This document shows, piece by piece, positions 1 to 6,995 of a stretch of DNA of 10,733 nt. Under the pieces are notes generated by a model. It was not told the DNA's origin. It saw nothing but the letters and a program-made list of their open reading frames with translations, and made no database searches. Source of the stretch: WS-11 sp035275545. GTDB taxonomy: Bacteria; Eisenbacteria; RBG-16-71-46. The position numbers and the translations under genes were made by a program. The DNA lies in NCBI GenBank assembly GCA_035275545.1, contig DATEMP010000367.1:1-10733 (forward strand). Direction: 5' to 3'. Within the stretch, counting starts at the first letter, position 1; the number at the start of each line of letters is the position of its first letter.

Positions 1-886
1 CGCGGCGCGCTTCGATCCACGACTGGTGCGCGGCGCGCGCGGACTCGGCGCGGTAGCCGCGCGCCTCCGGCCACCCGCTCATGTCCGCATAAGCGATCGC
101 GGGCCCGCGCTCGGCGAGCATGCGGTCGAGGCGCGGCAGGAGCACCTCACGGTCGGTGTCCCGCAGGTGGCAGAGCACCTCGATCGCCGACCAGCGGCCC
201 GGCCCGGGCGCCTGCGCCCAGCGCGCGGCGGTGTAGCGATCCAGCCGCGGCGCGACCCAGTGCGGGCTCTCGGAGAGCGTGGCGAGCAGCTGGCTCCATT
301 CCAGGAAGCCGAGCGCTCCGGGCTCGCGGCTCAGGCCGGTGTCGCTGTCGGCGCCCGGATGGGGCCGCGCGAAGCCGCGCTCCCGGTAGCTCACCGCCAG
401 CGCCGCGTAGTGCGCGGCACTCCCCCGCATGCCCTCCCGCTCCGCGGGCGTCACCGGCCGCACCACCTTGCCGGGCGAGCCGAGCACCAGGCTGCCGGGG
501 GGCACCACCTGCCGCTCCAGCACCAGCGCCCCGGCGCCGATCAGCGAGCCGCTGCCGATCACGGCGCCCGAGAGCAGGATCGAGCCCATGCCGATCAGGC
601 ACTCGTCCTCGATCACGCACCCGTGGATGATCGCGCGGTGGCCGATCGTGACGCGCGCCCCGACCCGCGCCGGCAGCCCCTCGTCCTCGTGGATCACCGA
701 GAGATCCTGGAGGTTCGAGTCCTCGCCGATCTCGACCGGGGCCGAGTCGCCGCGCACCACCGCGTTGAACCACACGCTCGCGCCCCGCCCGAGCGTCACG
801 TCGCCCACCACCACCGCGCCGGGCGCCACGAACGCGCCCGGGTCGAGGTGGAGGTTCGGGACCCACGCGCCCGGGGCTCGCGTCAC
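1..886 (-). CDS. Gamma-carbonic-anhydrase-like hexapeptide protein fused to a DinB-like domain (C-terminus outside window)
   Basis: The first ~175 residues form a left-handed beta-helix of the gamma-carbonic anhydrase/PaaY/YrdA type. All three zinc-ligand histidines are present at H66 (SVIHED), H83 (TIGH) and H88 (IIHGC) with the usual 17- and 5-residue spacing, followed by a typical GSPGKVVR exit. From about residue 185 the protein continues in the same frame into a DinB/DUF664-like four-helix segment: W232 in GRWSAIEVL, H240 in CHLRDTDRE, then RMLAERGPAIAYADMSGW. It is open to base 1, so at least 295 residues are visible. The GTG start at 884-886 overlaps the TGA of the upstream hydrolase (GTGA), which implies translational coupling. 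The first half would be a zinc enzyme or acyl/carbonate-binding trimer. DinB-like domains are often metal-dependent thiol transferases. The substrate of the fusion is unknown. The call for the first half is firm; the DinB call rests on motif resemblance. Confidence 0.85.
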   Translation of the reverse strand, partial: MTRAPGAWVPNLHLDPGAFVAPGAVVVGDVTLGRGASVWFNAVVRGDSAPVEIGEDSNLQDLSVIHEDEGLPARVGARVTIGHRAIIHGCVIEDECLIGMGSILLSGAVIGSGSLIGAGALVLERQVVPPGSLVLGSPGKVVRPVTPAEREGMRGSAAHYAALAVSYRERGFARPHPGADSDTGLSREPGALGFLEWSQLLATLSESPHWVAPRLDRYTAARWAQAPGPGRWSAIEVLCHLRDTDREVLLPRLDRMLAERGPAIAYADMSGWPEARGYRAESARAAHQSWIEARR

Positions 887-1527
887 GCCAGCCTCGCCGC
901 TTCGCCCACGAACGGGTTCTCCCGCCGCTCGACGCCGATCGTGGTCATCGGGCCGTGCCCGGTGTAGACGTTCACGTCGTCGCCGAGCGGGAAGATCCGC
1001 TCGCGGATCGCCTTCTCGAGGATCTCGAACGACCCGCCCGGCAGATCGGTCCGGCCGATCGAGCCCGCGAACAGCGTGTCGCCCACCCACAGCATGTTCT
1101 GCCAGCGGAAGCACACGCCGCCCGGCGAGTGGCCGGGGGTGTGGATGACCTCGATCATCTCCTCGCCGAGCGGCAGGCGCTGCCCGTCGGCGAGATCGTG
1201 GACCACCCCCGGAGCGACCGCGGGCGGGAATCCGAACGCCGCGCCCTGCTCAATGAGGCGGTCGAGCAGCGGCCGGTCCGCGGGATGGAGCCAGTACTCG
1301 CCGCCCACCGCCTCCTGCACCGTGCGCATGCCGGCGACGTGGTCGTAGTGGGCGTGGGTGTTGAGCACGTAGCGCACCTTGAGATCGGCGGCGCGCACCG
1401 CGTCGATCACCGCTTCGGGCTCGAAGCCCACGTCCACCACCGCGGTCTCGCGCGTGGCGACGCACACGATCAGGAAGCTGTTGTTGTCGAGCGGGCCGAG
1501 GTTGAGGATGCGATGGGTGAGCGGCAT
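883..1527 (-). CDS. Metallo-beta-lactamase-fold hydrolase, GloB/YcbL (glyoxalase II-like) type
   Basis: This 214-residue cytoplasmic protein has every metal-binding motif of the superfamily. H58-x-H60-x-D62-H63 lies in NTHAHYDHVAG, H133 in HTPGHSPGG, D150 in WVGDTLFAGSIGRTD and H191 in YTGHGP. The GRTDLPGGS loop and the short C-terminus are typical of YcbL-like enzymes, which hydrolyse thioesters such as S-lactoylglutathione, rather than of full-length GloB with its glutathione-binding helical domain. The exact substrate cannot be read from sequence. The ATG at 1525-1527 is chosen because the protein family begins at MPLTHRILNLG and the upstream gene stops at 1530, only two bases away. The reading frame stays open further upstream, but that part overlaps the kinase gene in another frame. 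The stop overlaps the start of the next gene. Confidence 0.9.
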   Translation of the reverse strand: MPLTHRILNLGPLDNNSFLIVCVATRETAVVDVGFEPEAVIDAVRAADLKVRYVLNTHAHYDHVAGMRTVQEAVGGEYWLHPADRPLLDRLIEQGAAFGFPPAVAPGVVHDLADGQRLPLGEEMIEVIHTPGHSPGGVCFRWQNMLWVGDTLFAGSIGRTDLPGGSFEILEKAIRERIFPLGDDVNVYTGHGPMTTIGVERRENPFVGEAARLA

Positions 1528-1529
1528 GG

Positions 1530-2012
1530 TCAGCGCTTGTAGCCGATACGGCGGAGGAACTCGCGCCGCTCCTGCTTCGCCTGATCGTCCTCGGTGCCGC
1601 GCGGCGACATGCCGTCCACCACGCCCACGACGCCGCGGCCCGGCCCGCTCTGCACCACCAGCGCCTCGACCGGGTTGGCGGTGGCGCAGAACACGTGGCA
1701 CACCTCCGGGCACTGCTTGACCGCGTTCAGCAGGTTGATGGGATAGGCCCCGCGCAGGAGCAGGTAGAAGGTGTGCCCGGCGGCCACCTCGCGGGCGTTG
1801 CCGGCCGCCGCCTCGATCAGCTCCGGGTCGTTCCCCTCGGTGCGGATCAGGCACGGTCCCGAGGCCTCGCAGAAGGCGAGCCCGAACCGGGCGCCGGGGA
1901 CCGTGGTGACCACGATCTCGGCGAGATCCTCGACGGTCTTGATGAAGTGGGCCTGCCCGGCCACCAGATTGCACTCGGTGGGGATGTCGAGCTGCACCCG
2001 GGTGATGTCCAT
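1530..2012 (-). CDS. Adenosine-specific kinase family protein (DUF355/COG1839)
   Basis: The 160-residue product matches the small archaeal/bacterial adenosine-specific kinase family (Pfam PF04008). Diagnostic segments are FGLAFCEASGPCLIR, NAREVAAGHTF, EVCHVFCATANPVE, GVVGVVDGMSP and the C-terminal LRRIGYK. Family members are described as phosphorylating adenosine, though physiological evidence is thin. No signal peptide is present. The ATG at 2010-2012 is preferred because GGAGG lies five bases upstream and the family starts with the DITRVQLDIP strand. A GTG seven codons further out (2033) has no better support. The gene follows the omp85-like gene after a 68-base gap that contains a small hairpin, and it sits two bases ahead of the hydrolase gene. 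The last three genes may therefore form a sub-operon with separate expression. Confidence 0.88.
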   Translation of the reverse strand: MDITRVQLDIPTECNLVAGQAHFIKTVEDLAEIVVTTVPGARFGLAFCEASGPCLIRTEGNDPELIEAAAGNAREVAAGHTFYLLLRGAYPINLLNAVKQCPEVCHVFCATANPVEALVVQSGPGRGVVGVVDGMSPRGTEDDQAKQERREFLRRIGYKR

Positions 2013-2040
2013 GCGCGCCTCCGGGGCCGGCACGCTACGG

Positions 2041-2060
2041 GGACGCCGCGGCCGGCGTCA
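2041..2060 (-). other. Small GC-rich hairpin between omp85-like gene and adenosine kinase
   Basis: GACGCCG at 2042-2048 and CGGCGTC at 2053-2059 pair perfectly over 7 bp around a 4-base loop, inside the 68-base gap between two same-strand genes. No T-run follows on either strand, so it is not a convincing intrinsic terminator. It could attenuate or stabilise the mRNA at the boundary between the envelope genes and the metabolic genes. Confidence 0.35.
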
Positions 2061-2080
2061 AGGCGCGGGTGCGGCCGACC

Positions 2081-3724
2081 TCAGAACGCCTGGCTCGAGC
2101 TGAACGAGAACACCGCCTCGCGCGGTCCCGGCCCATGGGGCGAGATCCGCCAGGCGACGTCGAGGCGCACCACCCGGTTGAGCGCCGAGCGCGGCGGCGA
2201 GAGCCGGAGCCCGATCCCGGCGTCGTGCTGCCAGGGCGCCCCGGCCGATCCCGGTCCCCAGGTGCGCGCGGCATCCCAGAAGCCGGCGGCCCCGAACGAG
2301 ACCAGGTGCAGCACCTCGCGCGCGATCACCCAGCGGCTCTCGGCGTTGAGCCGCCAGAGGCGGTCGCCGGCGAGCGCGTGCACGTCGTGGGCCCTCAGGC
2401 CGTTGAGCCCGCCGACCACCAGCTGGAAGTCGCGGGTGGTGCGCCAGCCACGCGCGCCGAGTGCCGCGAGCACCAGGGTGTGCCGGCGCGTGAAGCGCTG
2501 GTCGACCCAGCGCGCGTCGACCTGCGCCTGCGCCTCCCGGGGCCCGGCCTGGAGCCGGGTGGACCCGGCGACCCGCAGCAGGGCGAAGCCGGCCCCGTGC
2601 GAGAATCCGGTGGCGAGCCGCGCGGCCGCGTACCCCTCGTCGATCGTCCCTCCCAGCGCCTTGGGCGAGAAGCCGCCGGCGATCGTCAGCGAGTGGCCGA
2701 GATCGAAGTCCTCGATCCCGTCCAGCCGGTCGACGCCGATGCGCTCGACGAACCGGGGATGCCACAAACGCGCCTCGACCGCCAGCCGGCGCAGGCGCAG
2801 CACCTCCTCGCCTCCCGCGAAATCGGCGGGCGCGTTGGGCGCGAGCGTCGAGGACCCGAGCCTGCGATCCGAGACCAGGAACGAGCCGGTCAGGCGCGCG
2901 ACCGTGCCGTCGCGGCGCCGGCCCAGGCCCGCGAACACCGCGACGGTCTCGATGCGGCGCGCGAAGATCGCGGCCTCGACGCCCCCGTCGTAGAGCCGCC
3001 CCTCCGCGGCCACGCGCTCCGCCCGCACCCCGAGCGTGTGCGGCGCGTCCTCGGCGTAGAAGGGAAGCTCGATCGACGCGGCGTTCACCGTTCCGCTGGT
3101 GCCGCCGCTGGTCACCCCCGAGGCCCTCACCCGCGAGCCCAGCACCGACGGGTCGGCGAGCTCGATCGAGCGTGAGATGCCGGTGGGGTCCTCGCGGTAG
3201 GCGAGCGCGATGTACTTGGCGCGCCCGAAGAGGTTTCGCTCCGAGAACTGGAACGACCCGTAGGTGCGGGCACCTCCGCGCTCGAGGTTGAACTGGGGCG
3301 AGGTGGTCCACGCGTCGTGGGTCTCGACCGTCACCAGCGTGGAGTCGCCGGAGCGGCTTCCCTCCACCTCCGCGGAGTTGAAGATGTCGAGCGCCCGGAG
3401 CGACCGCTCGGTCTCCCGCGCGCGGGCCTCGGACCACGGCTCGCCCGGCACGATCAGGATCTGGCTGCGCAGCGTGGCATGCCGGGTCCGCACGTGGAGC
3501 CGGTCGGCGAGCCGGTAGAGGGGCGCGAGCCTGCCGGGCGGCGGCGGGTCGAAGATCCCGAGGGTCGCGGTGGCGATCCGCGCGATCGGCATACCCTCGA
3601 CCGGCGCCCCTGAGACGGCGGCCGAGTCCGATGCCTGGCTGTCCGCCGCCTGGCTCGAGCCGCCGGCCAGGACGGCGGCGAGCGCGACCAGGCTAGCGGC
3701 GGCGAGCGCCGCCGAGCCTCTCAC
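2081..3724 (-). CDS. Short Omp85/BamA-like outer membrane protein with one POTRA-like domain
   Basis: The product (547 residues from the chosen start) begins with a signal peptide (MRGSAALAAASLVALAAVLA, then an S/A-rich mature end). Residues ~45-137 resemble a single POTRA domain: ILIVPGEPWSEARARETERSL, then LRALDIFNSAEVE and TLVTVETHDAWTT. The rest is rich in alternating, aromatic barrel strands and ends in phenylalanine (FSFSSSQAF), the usual C-terminal signal for barrel insertion. BamA and TamA carry five and three POTRA domains, so this is a reduced surface-antigen/D15-like member. Its role could be protein translocation or a structural porin. The GTG at 3722-3724 is preferred because it gives a compact signal peptide and overlaps cpoB by 32 bases. 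An in-frame ATG at 3793 would add 23 arginine-rich residues and overlap cpoB by 101 bases. The gene follows the Tol-Pal genes directly and is probably co-transcribed with them. Confidence 0.8.
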   Translation of the reverse strand: MRGSAALAAASLVALAAVLAGGSSQAADSQASDSAAVSGAPVEGMPIARIATATLGIFDPPPPGRLAPLYRLADRLHVRTRHATLRSQILIVPGEPWSEARARETERSLRALDIFNSAEVEGSRSGDSTLVTVETHDAWTTSPQFNLERGGARTYGSFQFSERNLFGRAKYIALAYREDPTGISRSIELADPSVLGSRVRASGVTSGGTSGTVNAASIELPFYAEDAPHTLGVRAERVAAEGRLYDGGVEAAIFARRIETVAVFAGLGRRRDGTVARLTGSFLVSDRRLGSSTLAPNAPADFAGGEEVLRLRRLAVEARLWHPRFVERIGVDRLDGIEDFDLGHSLTIAGGFSPKALGGTIDEGYAAARLATGFSHGAGFALLRVAGSTRLQAGPREAQAQVDARWVDQRFTRRHTLVLAALGARGWRTTRDFQLVVGGLNGLRAHDVHALAGDRLWRLNAESRWVIAREVLHLVSFGAAGFWDAARTWGPGSAGAPWQHDAGIGLRLSPPRSALNRVVRLDVAWRISPHGPGPREAVFSFSSSQAF

Positions 3725-4481
3725 GCGCCAGCTGCGCCTCGCCCGATTCGGGGAAGCGCTTGACCAGATCCTCGAAGGTCTTCTTCGCCGCATCCGCCTG
3801 CCCCAGTCTGTCCCGGCTCAGCGCCAGCTTGTAGAGCGCAGCCGGCACACGATCTCCCTGCGGCCAGCCGCGCTCCACGCGCCCGTACTCGACCGCCGCA
3901 CTATCGAACTGGGACTGGGCGAAGAAGCATTCCCCGACCCCGTACTGGGCATTGTCCGCGAGCTCGGCGGTCGGATAGCGCCGCACGAAGTCCCGGAAGC
4001 CCTGAAGCGCCAGCCCGTACCGCCCCTGGGTGAGATCCTGGGTGGACTGGTCGTACATCTGATTCGGATCGCCCTGCGCGGGCCCGGTCGGCGCCGGCGC
4101 CGCTGCGCGCTGGCTGACCTGCTGGAACCGCCCCATGACTTCGTTGAGCTTGCCCTCCAGGCGCCCCATCTGCTCGAACAGCTCCTGCGTCGTGGTCCCC
4201 GTGGACGCGCGGGTGCTGAGCAGGATGTCGCGCTGCTCGGCGACCTCCCGCCGCGCGTCCTTGAGAGCGGAATAGGCGAGCTCCTGGCGCACCGACATCG
4301 TGTCGACCACGACCCGCAGGCTGTCGAGACCCGAGCGAAGCAGCGCGATCTGCCCGGCCCCACAACCCGAAAGCACCGCGATCGTTCCAGCGACCATCAC
4401 CGCCGCCAGGGCGCGGGCTGCGCGACCCGCGGCACGCCGGGCGGGGTGGGTCAAGGTATCGGCCGAACCGGTGCCGCTCAT
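3693..4481 (-). CDS. cpoB: CpoB/YbgF-like Tol-Pal coordinator, predicted lipoprotein
   Basis: This 262-residue exported protein has the CpoB layout. A coiled-coil-forming segment spans ~45-125 (LDSLRVVVDTMSVRQEL through GRLEGKLNEVMGRFQQV), followed by an A/P linker, then TPR repeats at ~140-262 (YDQSTQDLTQGRYGLALQGF, ADNAQYGVGECFFAQSQFDSA, ALYKLALSRDRLGQADAAKKTFEDL). In proteobacteria CpoB is periplasmic and links Tol-driven outer-membrane constriction with peptidoglycan synthesis. Here the signal peptide ends in LSGC with C40, a good lipobox, so the protein is probably membrane-anchored, unlike the soluble E. coli form. The ATG at 4479-4481 overlaps the pal stop codon (ATGA). An upstream extension of the frame lies inside pal and is rejected. 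The position directly after pal is the classic one for this family. Confidence 0.9.
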   Translation of the reverse strand: MSGTGSADTLTHPARRAAGRAARALAAVMVAGTIAVLSGCGAGQIALLRSGLDSLRVVVDTMSVRQELAYSALKDARREVAEQRDILLSTRASTGTTTQELFEQMGRLEGKLNEVMGRFQQVSQRAAAPAPTGPAQGDPNQMYDQSTQDLTQGRYGLALQGFRDFVRRYPTAELADNAQYGVGECFFAQSQFDSAAVEYGRVERGWPQGDRVPAALYKLALSRDRLGQADAAKKTFEDLVKRFPESGEAQLARERLGGARRR

Positions 4482-5017
4482 GATGCGCGGATCACGAAGT
4501 GCGCCCTGCGGTTGAGCTGGAAGGACGCCTCGTCGGATCCGGCCGCGAACGGCCGCTCCTTGCCGTACGAAATGATGTTGATGCGCGACTGGGCGATGCC
4601 CGCCGCCACCAGGTAGTCGCGGGCCGCCTGCGCGCGTCGCTCGCCCAGCGCCTGGTTGTACTCGACCGTGCCGCGCTCGTCGCAATGCCCCTCGATCGTG
4701 ATCCCCACGCCGGCATTGTCACGCAGCAGCTTGGCGTTGGCGTCGAGCACCGCCTTGGCGTCCTCGCGGATCAGGTACGAGTCGTAGTCGAAGAACGCGG
4801 GCTTGAGGTCCTCGGCGGTGAGGGCGCCGGACGGCGGCGTGGTCTCGGTGGGCGGTGCGGGCGGCGGCGCGGGCGGTGGCGCCGGCGTCTCGGTGGGCGG
4901 GGTCGGAGGAGGCTCCGGAGTCGCCACCGGCTTCTTGGCACAGCCGGCGACCAGTGCGGCACCGACCAGCAGCGAGGCCAACACGACGCGCATGCGCTTC
5001 ATCTGCAGGGGGCTCAT
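4478..5017 (-). CDS. pal: Pal, peptidoglycan-associated lipoprotein
   Basis: Pal anchors the outer membrane to peptidoglycan and is the partner of TolB. The 179-residue product has a signal peptide ending in LVAGC with the lipidated cysteine at C26. A proline/threonine-rich linker follows (~30-65), then an OmpA-C domain (~75-179) with the signature elements FFDYDSY, IEGHCDERGTVEYN, LGERRAQA, ISYGKERP and LNRRAHF. These include the Asp and Arg positions that bind meso-diaminopimelate in this family. The ATG at 5015-5017 overlaps the tolB TGA (ATGA) and has GGAGG six bases upstream, the strongest ribosome site in the cluster, consistent with Pal being an abundant protein. The stop overlaps the cpoB start. 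Length and domain order are standard; the linker is longer than in E. coli. Confidence 0.96.
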   Translation of the reverse strand: MSPLQMKRMRVVLASLLVGAALVAGCAKKPVATPEPPPTPPTETPAPPPAPPPAPPTETTPPSGALTAEDLKPAFFDYDSYLIREDAKAVLDANAKLLRDNAGVGITIEGHCDERGTVEYNQALGERRAQAARDYLVAAGIAQSRINIISYGKERPFAAGSDEASFQLNRRAHFVIRAS

Positions 5018-6333
5018 GGAGCACCTCCAGGGGTTGTACTGCCGGGGTTGACGCGCAGAGCCGAGCTGGTGGACGCGGGACGCGGCGACCAGGCCGGTGA
5101 AAGAGGACTCACGGATCCGGTATCGAGCCGGCGCGGGGGCGTTCCGTCGAGGTCGCTCACGTACAGGCCCCGGCTGCCGCCGCGGTTGGACGCGAACACC
5201 AGGTGGCGCCCGTCCGGCGACCAGCGCGGGTTCTCGTTGCTGCCGCCGGTCGCCACCACCCGGGTGTCGCTTCCGTCGGGCTTGCAGGTGTAGACGTCGA
5301 ACCCGCCGCTGTTGCGGCCCACGAACGCGATCCGGTCGCCCTTGGGCGACCATGCGGGCGAGTCCGTGTAGTCCACGTCGAAGTTGAGCCGCCGCACGTT
5401 GCCGCCCTCGCGGTCCATGACGTGGACATGGGGCGTTCCCGAGCGATCCGAGGTGAACGCGATCTCGCGGCCGGTGGGCGACCACGCGGGCGAGGTATCG
5501 ATGCCGCGATGGTTGGTGAGGCGATTGGGCGACCCGCCGCGGGCGTCCAGCAGGTAGATCTCGGAGTTGCCGTCCTGGCTCAGCGTGCACAGGACCTGCC
5601 GCCCGTCCGGCGAATAGGAGCCGCTGGTGTTGAGCCCCGCCCGGCCCGAGACCAGGAACGGCCTGCCCCCCGCCGAGGGGATGACGAAGAGCCGCGCCCC
5701 GGTGCCGCCCCGGTACGAGGTGAACAGCAGGAGCGAGCCCTCCGGCGACCAGGCGGGCGAGAGCGCGATGGACTTGTCGCCGGTGAGCGCGGTGAGCCGC
5801 GCCCCGTCGTAGTCCATGACGTAGAGCTCCTTGGTGGTCCCGCTCTGCCCGACGAACGCGATGCGGGTCTGCGACACGCCCGGCTCGCCGGTGAACTGGA
5901 GCACGATGTCGTCGGCGAACTGATGCACGATGGTGCGCCAGTCCTTGAGCGGCGCGCGGTAGTCGCGCACCAGGATCGGGCGGCGCGCCGGGAAGTCCCG
6001 CACCTCGCCGGTGAGCCGCACCTGGGTGCCGCTCACCGTGAACTTCCCTCCCACGATCGCCTGCACCTCGCCGGGCTGCTGGCCGGCCACCCAGGCCTTG
6101 GTCACGGTGAACACCGCCGACCAGTCCAGGTCGTGCGCCAGCACCTCGTCGGCCTGCATGCTCCAGGAGCTGGCGTTCCGGTCGCCCGCGGCCTGCATGG
6201 CCTCGCAGTGGACGCGGATCCGCGTGCCCTCGCCCCGCGAGATGTCGATCCGGACGTCCGAGGGCGGCTGGGCGGCCGCGGGCCGGGCCAGCGCGAACAG
6301 GATCGCCGCCGCGAGCGGCGCCACGCGCCTCAC
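5014..6333 (-). CDS. tolB: TolB, periplasmic beta-propeller of the Tol-Pal system
   Basis: The 439-residue product starts with a signal peptide (hydrophobic run ending ALARPAAA, mature end QPPSDV). A TolB amino-terminal domain (~20-165) follows, then a propeller built of WD40-like PD40 repeats. The repeats are visible as successive SPAWSPEG, SGSYSPDG, SPAWSPTG, SPAWSPKG, NPRWSPDG and a final SPAWSPRP. TolB binds Pal and is displaced by the Tol motor during outer-membrane constriction. The GTG at 6331-6333 is chosen because it overlaps the stop of the TonB-like gene (GTGA) and directly precedes the signal peptide. The open frame running back to 6999 is only overlap with that gene. The C-terminus carries about 20 extra Ser/Thr/Pro/Gly-rich residues beyond the point where E. 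coli TolB ends. Confidence 0.95.
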   Translation of the reverse strand: MRRVAPLAAAILFALARPAAAQPPSDVRIDISRGEGTRIRVHCEAMQAAGDRNASSWSMQADEVLAHDLDWSAVFTVTKAWVAGQQPGEVQAIVGGKFTVSGTQVRLTGEVRDFPARRPILVRDYRAPLKDWRTIVHQFADDIVLQFTGEPGVSQTRIAFVGQSGTTKELYVMDYDGARLTALTGDKSIALSPAWSPEGSLLLFTSYRGGTGARLFVIPSAGGRPFLVSGRAGLNTSGSYSPDGRQVLCTLSQDGNSEIYLLDARGGSPNRLTNHRGIDTSPAWSPTGREIAFTSDRSGTPHVHVMDREGGNVRRLNFDVDYTDSPAWSPKGDRIAFVGRNSGGFDVYTCKPDGSDTRVVATGGSNENPRWSPDGRHLVFASNRGGSRGLYVSDLDGTPPRRLDTGSVSPLSPAWSPRPASTSSALRVNPGSTTPGGAP

Positions 6334-6992
6334 GGCGCCACCCAGTCGAAGCCGAAGTGGATGCCGAGATCCCCGCCCGCGAAGCCCAGGGGCAGCGGTG
6401 GCATCGGATCGCTGATGGTCACCGCGCGCAGCGCGGACCGGTCGAAGAACTCCATGCCGCTGGTCTCCTCCAGGCGCGTCATCGACACCTCGCCGCCTCG
6501 CGAGATCCGGAAGTAGACGACCGCGCGCACGCGCTGACCGCTGCTCGCCAGGCCCGCGGGCGGCGCCCAGTTCCCGGCGATGCGGTTGCGCACCAGAATC
6601 AGGTAGTAGGTGAACTCGAAGTCCTTGACGTCGAGCGACAGGTCGCCCTTGAGCCCCGCCGATCCCACCGCGGCCGAGGGCAGTGCGGTCGCCGGTTGCG
6701 GCGGCGGCGGCTCCTCGCGCGGCTTCTCGGGCTTCTTCTTCAGCTTGGGCGGCGGCTCGGGCTTGAGCTTGACCCCGGTGTCCTCCTCGGGCTTCACCTC
6801 GGGCGCCTTGGGCTCCTCGGGCGGCGTCACCACCGGCGGAGGCGTGGGCGGCGTCACCATGTTCGGGTCCACCAGCGCCACCTGCACCACCTCCGGCCCC
6901 GGGACCACGATCGAGACCGGCGCATGCACGTAGAAGAGCGCCACCAGCGCCGCGACGTGCAGGACGCCCGAGCCCAGGATCGAGCCGCGCAT
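6330..6992 (-). CDS. TonB/TolA-like energy transducer
   Basis: This 220-residue inner-membrane protein spans the periplasm. It has a short cytoplasmic start and one transmembrane helix (~7-24) in which S8, H12 and L19 keep the S-x3-H-x6-L spacing that TonB and TolA use to engage their ExbB-ExbD/TolQ-TolR motors. A Pro/Lys/Glu-rich rod follows (~45-105, PPPKLKKKPEKPREEP), then a TonB-type C-terminal domain (~120-220: YYLILVRNRIAGNWAPP, RAVVYFRISRGGEV, DRSALRAVTISDPMPPLP). Its place between tolR and tolB is that of tolA, so the functional role is probably TolA even though the C-terminal domain reads as TonB family. The ATG at 6990-6992 lies 4 bases after the tolR stop. It is about half the length of E. 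coli TolA. Confidence 0.88.
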   Translation of the reverse strand: MRGSILGSGVLHVAALVALFYVHAPVSIVVPGPEVVQVALVDPNMVTPPTPPPVVTPPEEPKAPEVKPEEDTGVKLKPEPPPKLKKKPEKPREEPPPPQPATALPSAAVGSAGLKGDLSLDVKDFEFTYYLILVRNRIAGNWAPPAGLASSGQRVRAVVYFRISRGGEVSMTRLEETSGMEFFDRSALRAVTISDPMPPLPLGFAGGDLGIHFGFDWVAP

Positions 6993-6995
6993 CGC

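Noticed and set aside
26..967. Long plus-strand open frame opposite the gamma-CA and MBL genes
   Set aside because: Composition is Arg/Ala/His-rich without family resemblance. It lies antisense to two genes with clear motifs. Long antisense frames are expected at this GC content.
1695..2993. 432-codon plus-strand open frame
   Set aside because: It is a shadow of the adenosine kinase and Omp85-like genes; Arg/Ser/Pro-rich, with no signal peptide, motif or ribosome site.
2058..3437. 459-codon minus-strand open frame in another frame over the Omp85-like gene
   Set aside because: Arg/Ala/Gly-rich low-complexity translation; the overlapping frame has the signal peptide, POTRA-like segment and terminal Phe.
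4803..5051. Gly-rich plus-strand frame opposite pal
   Set aside because: It is the antisense of the Pro-rich Pal linker; its low complexity comes from the repeat composition of that linker.
6700..6880. Repetitive-looking GGCGG/CTCGGG tracts
   Set aside because: They encode the Pro/Lys/Glu rod of the TonB-like protein and are not a separate repeat element.
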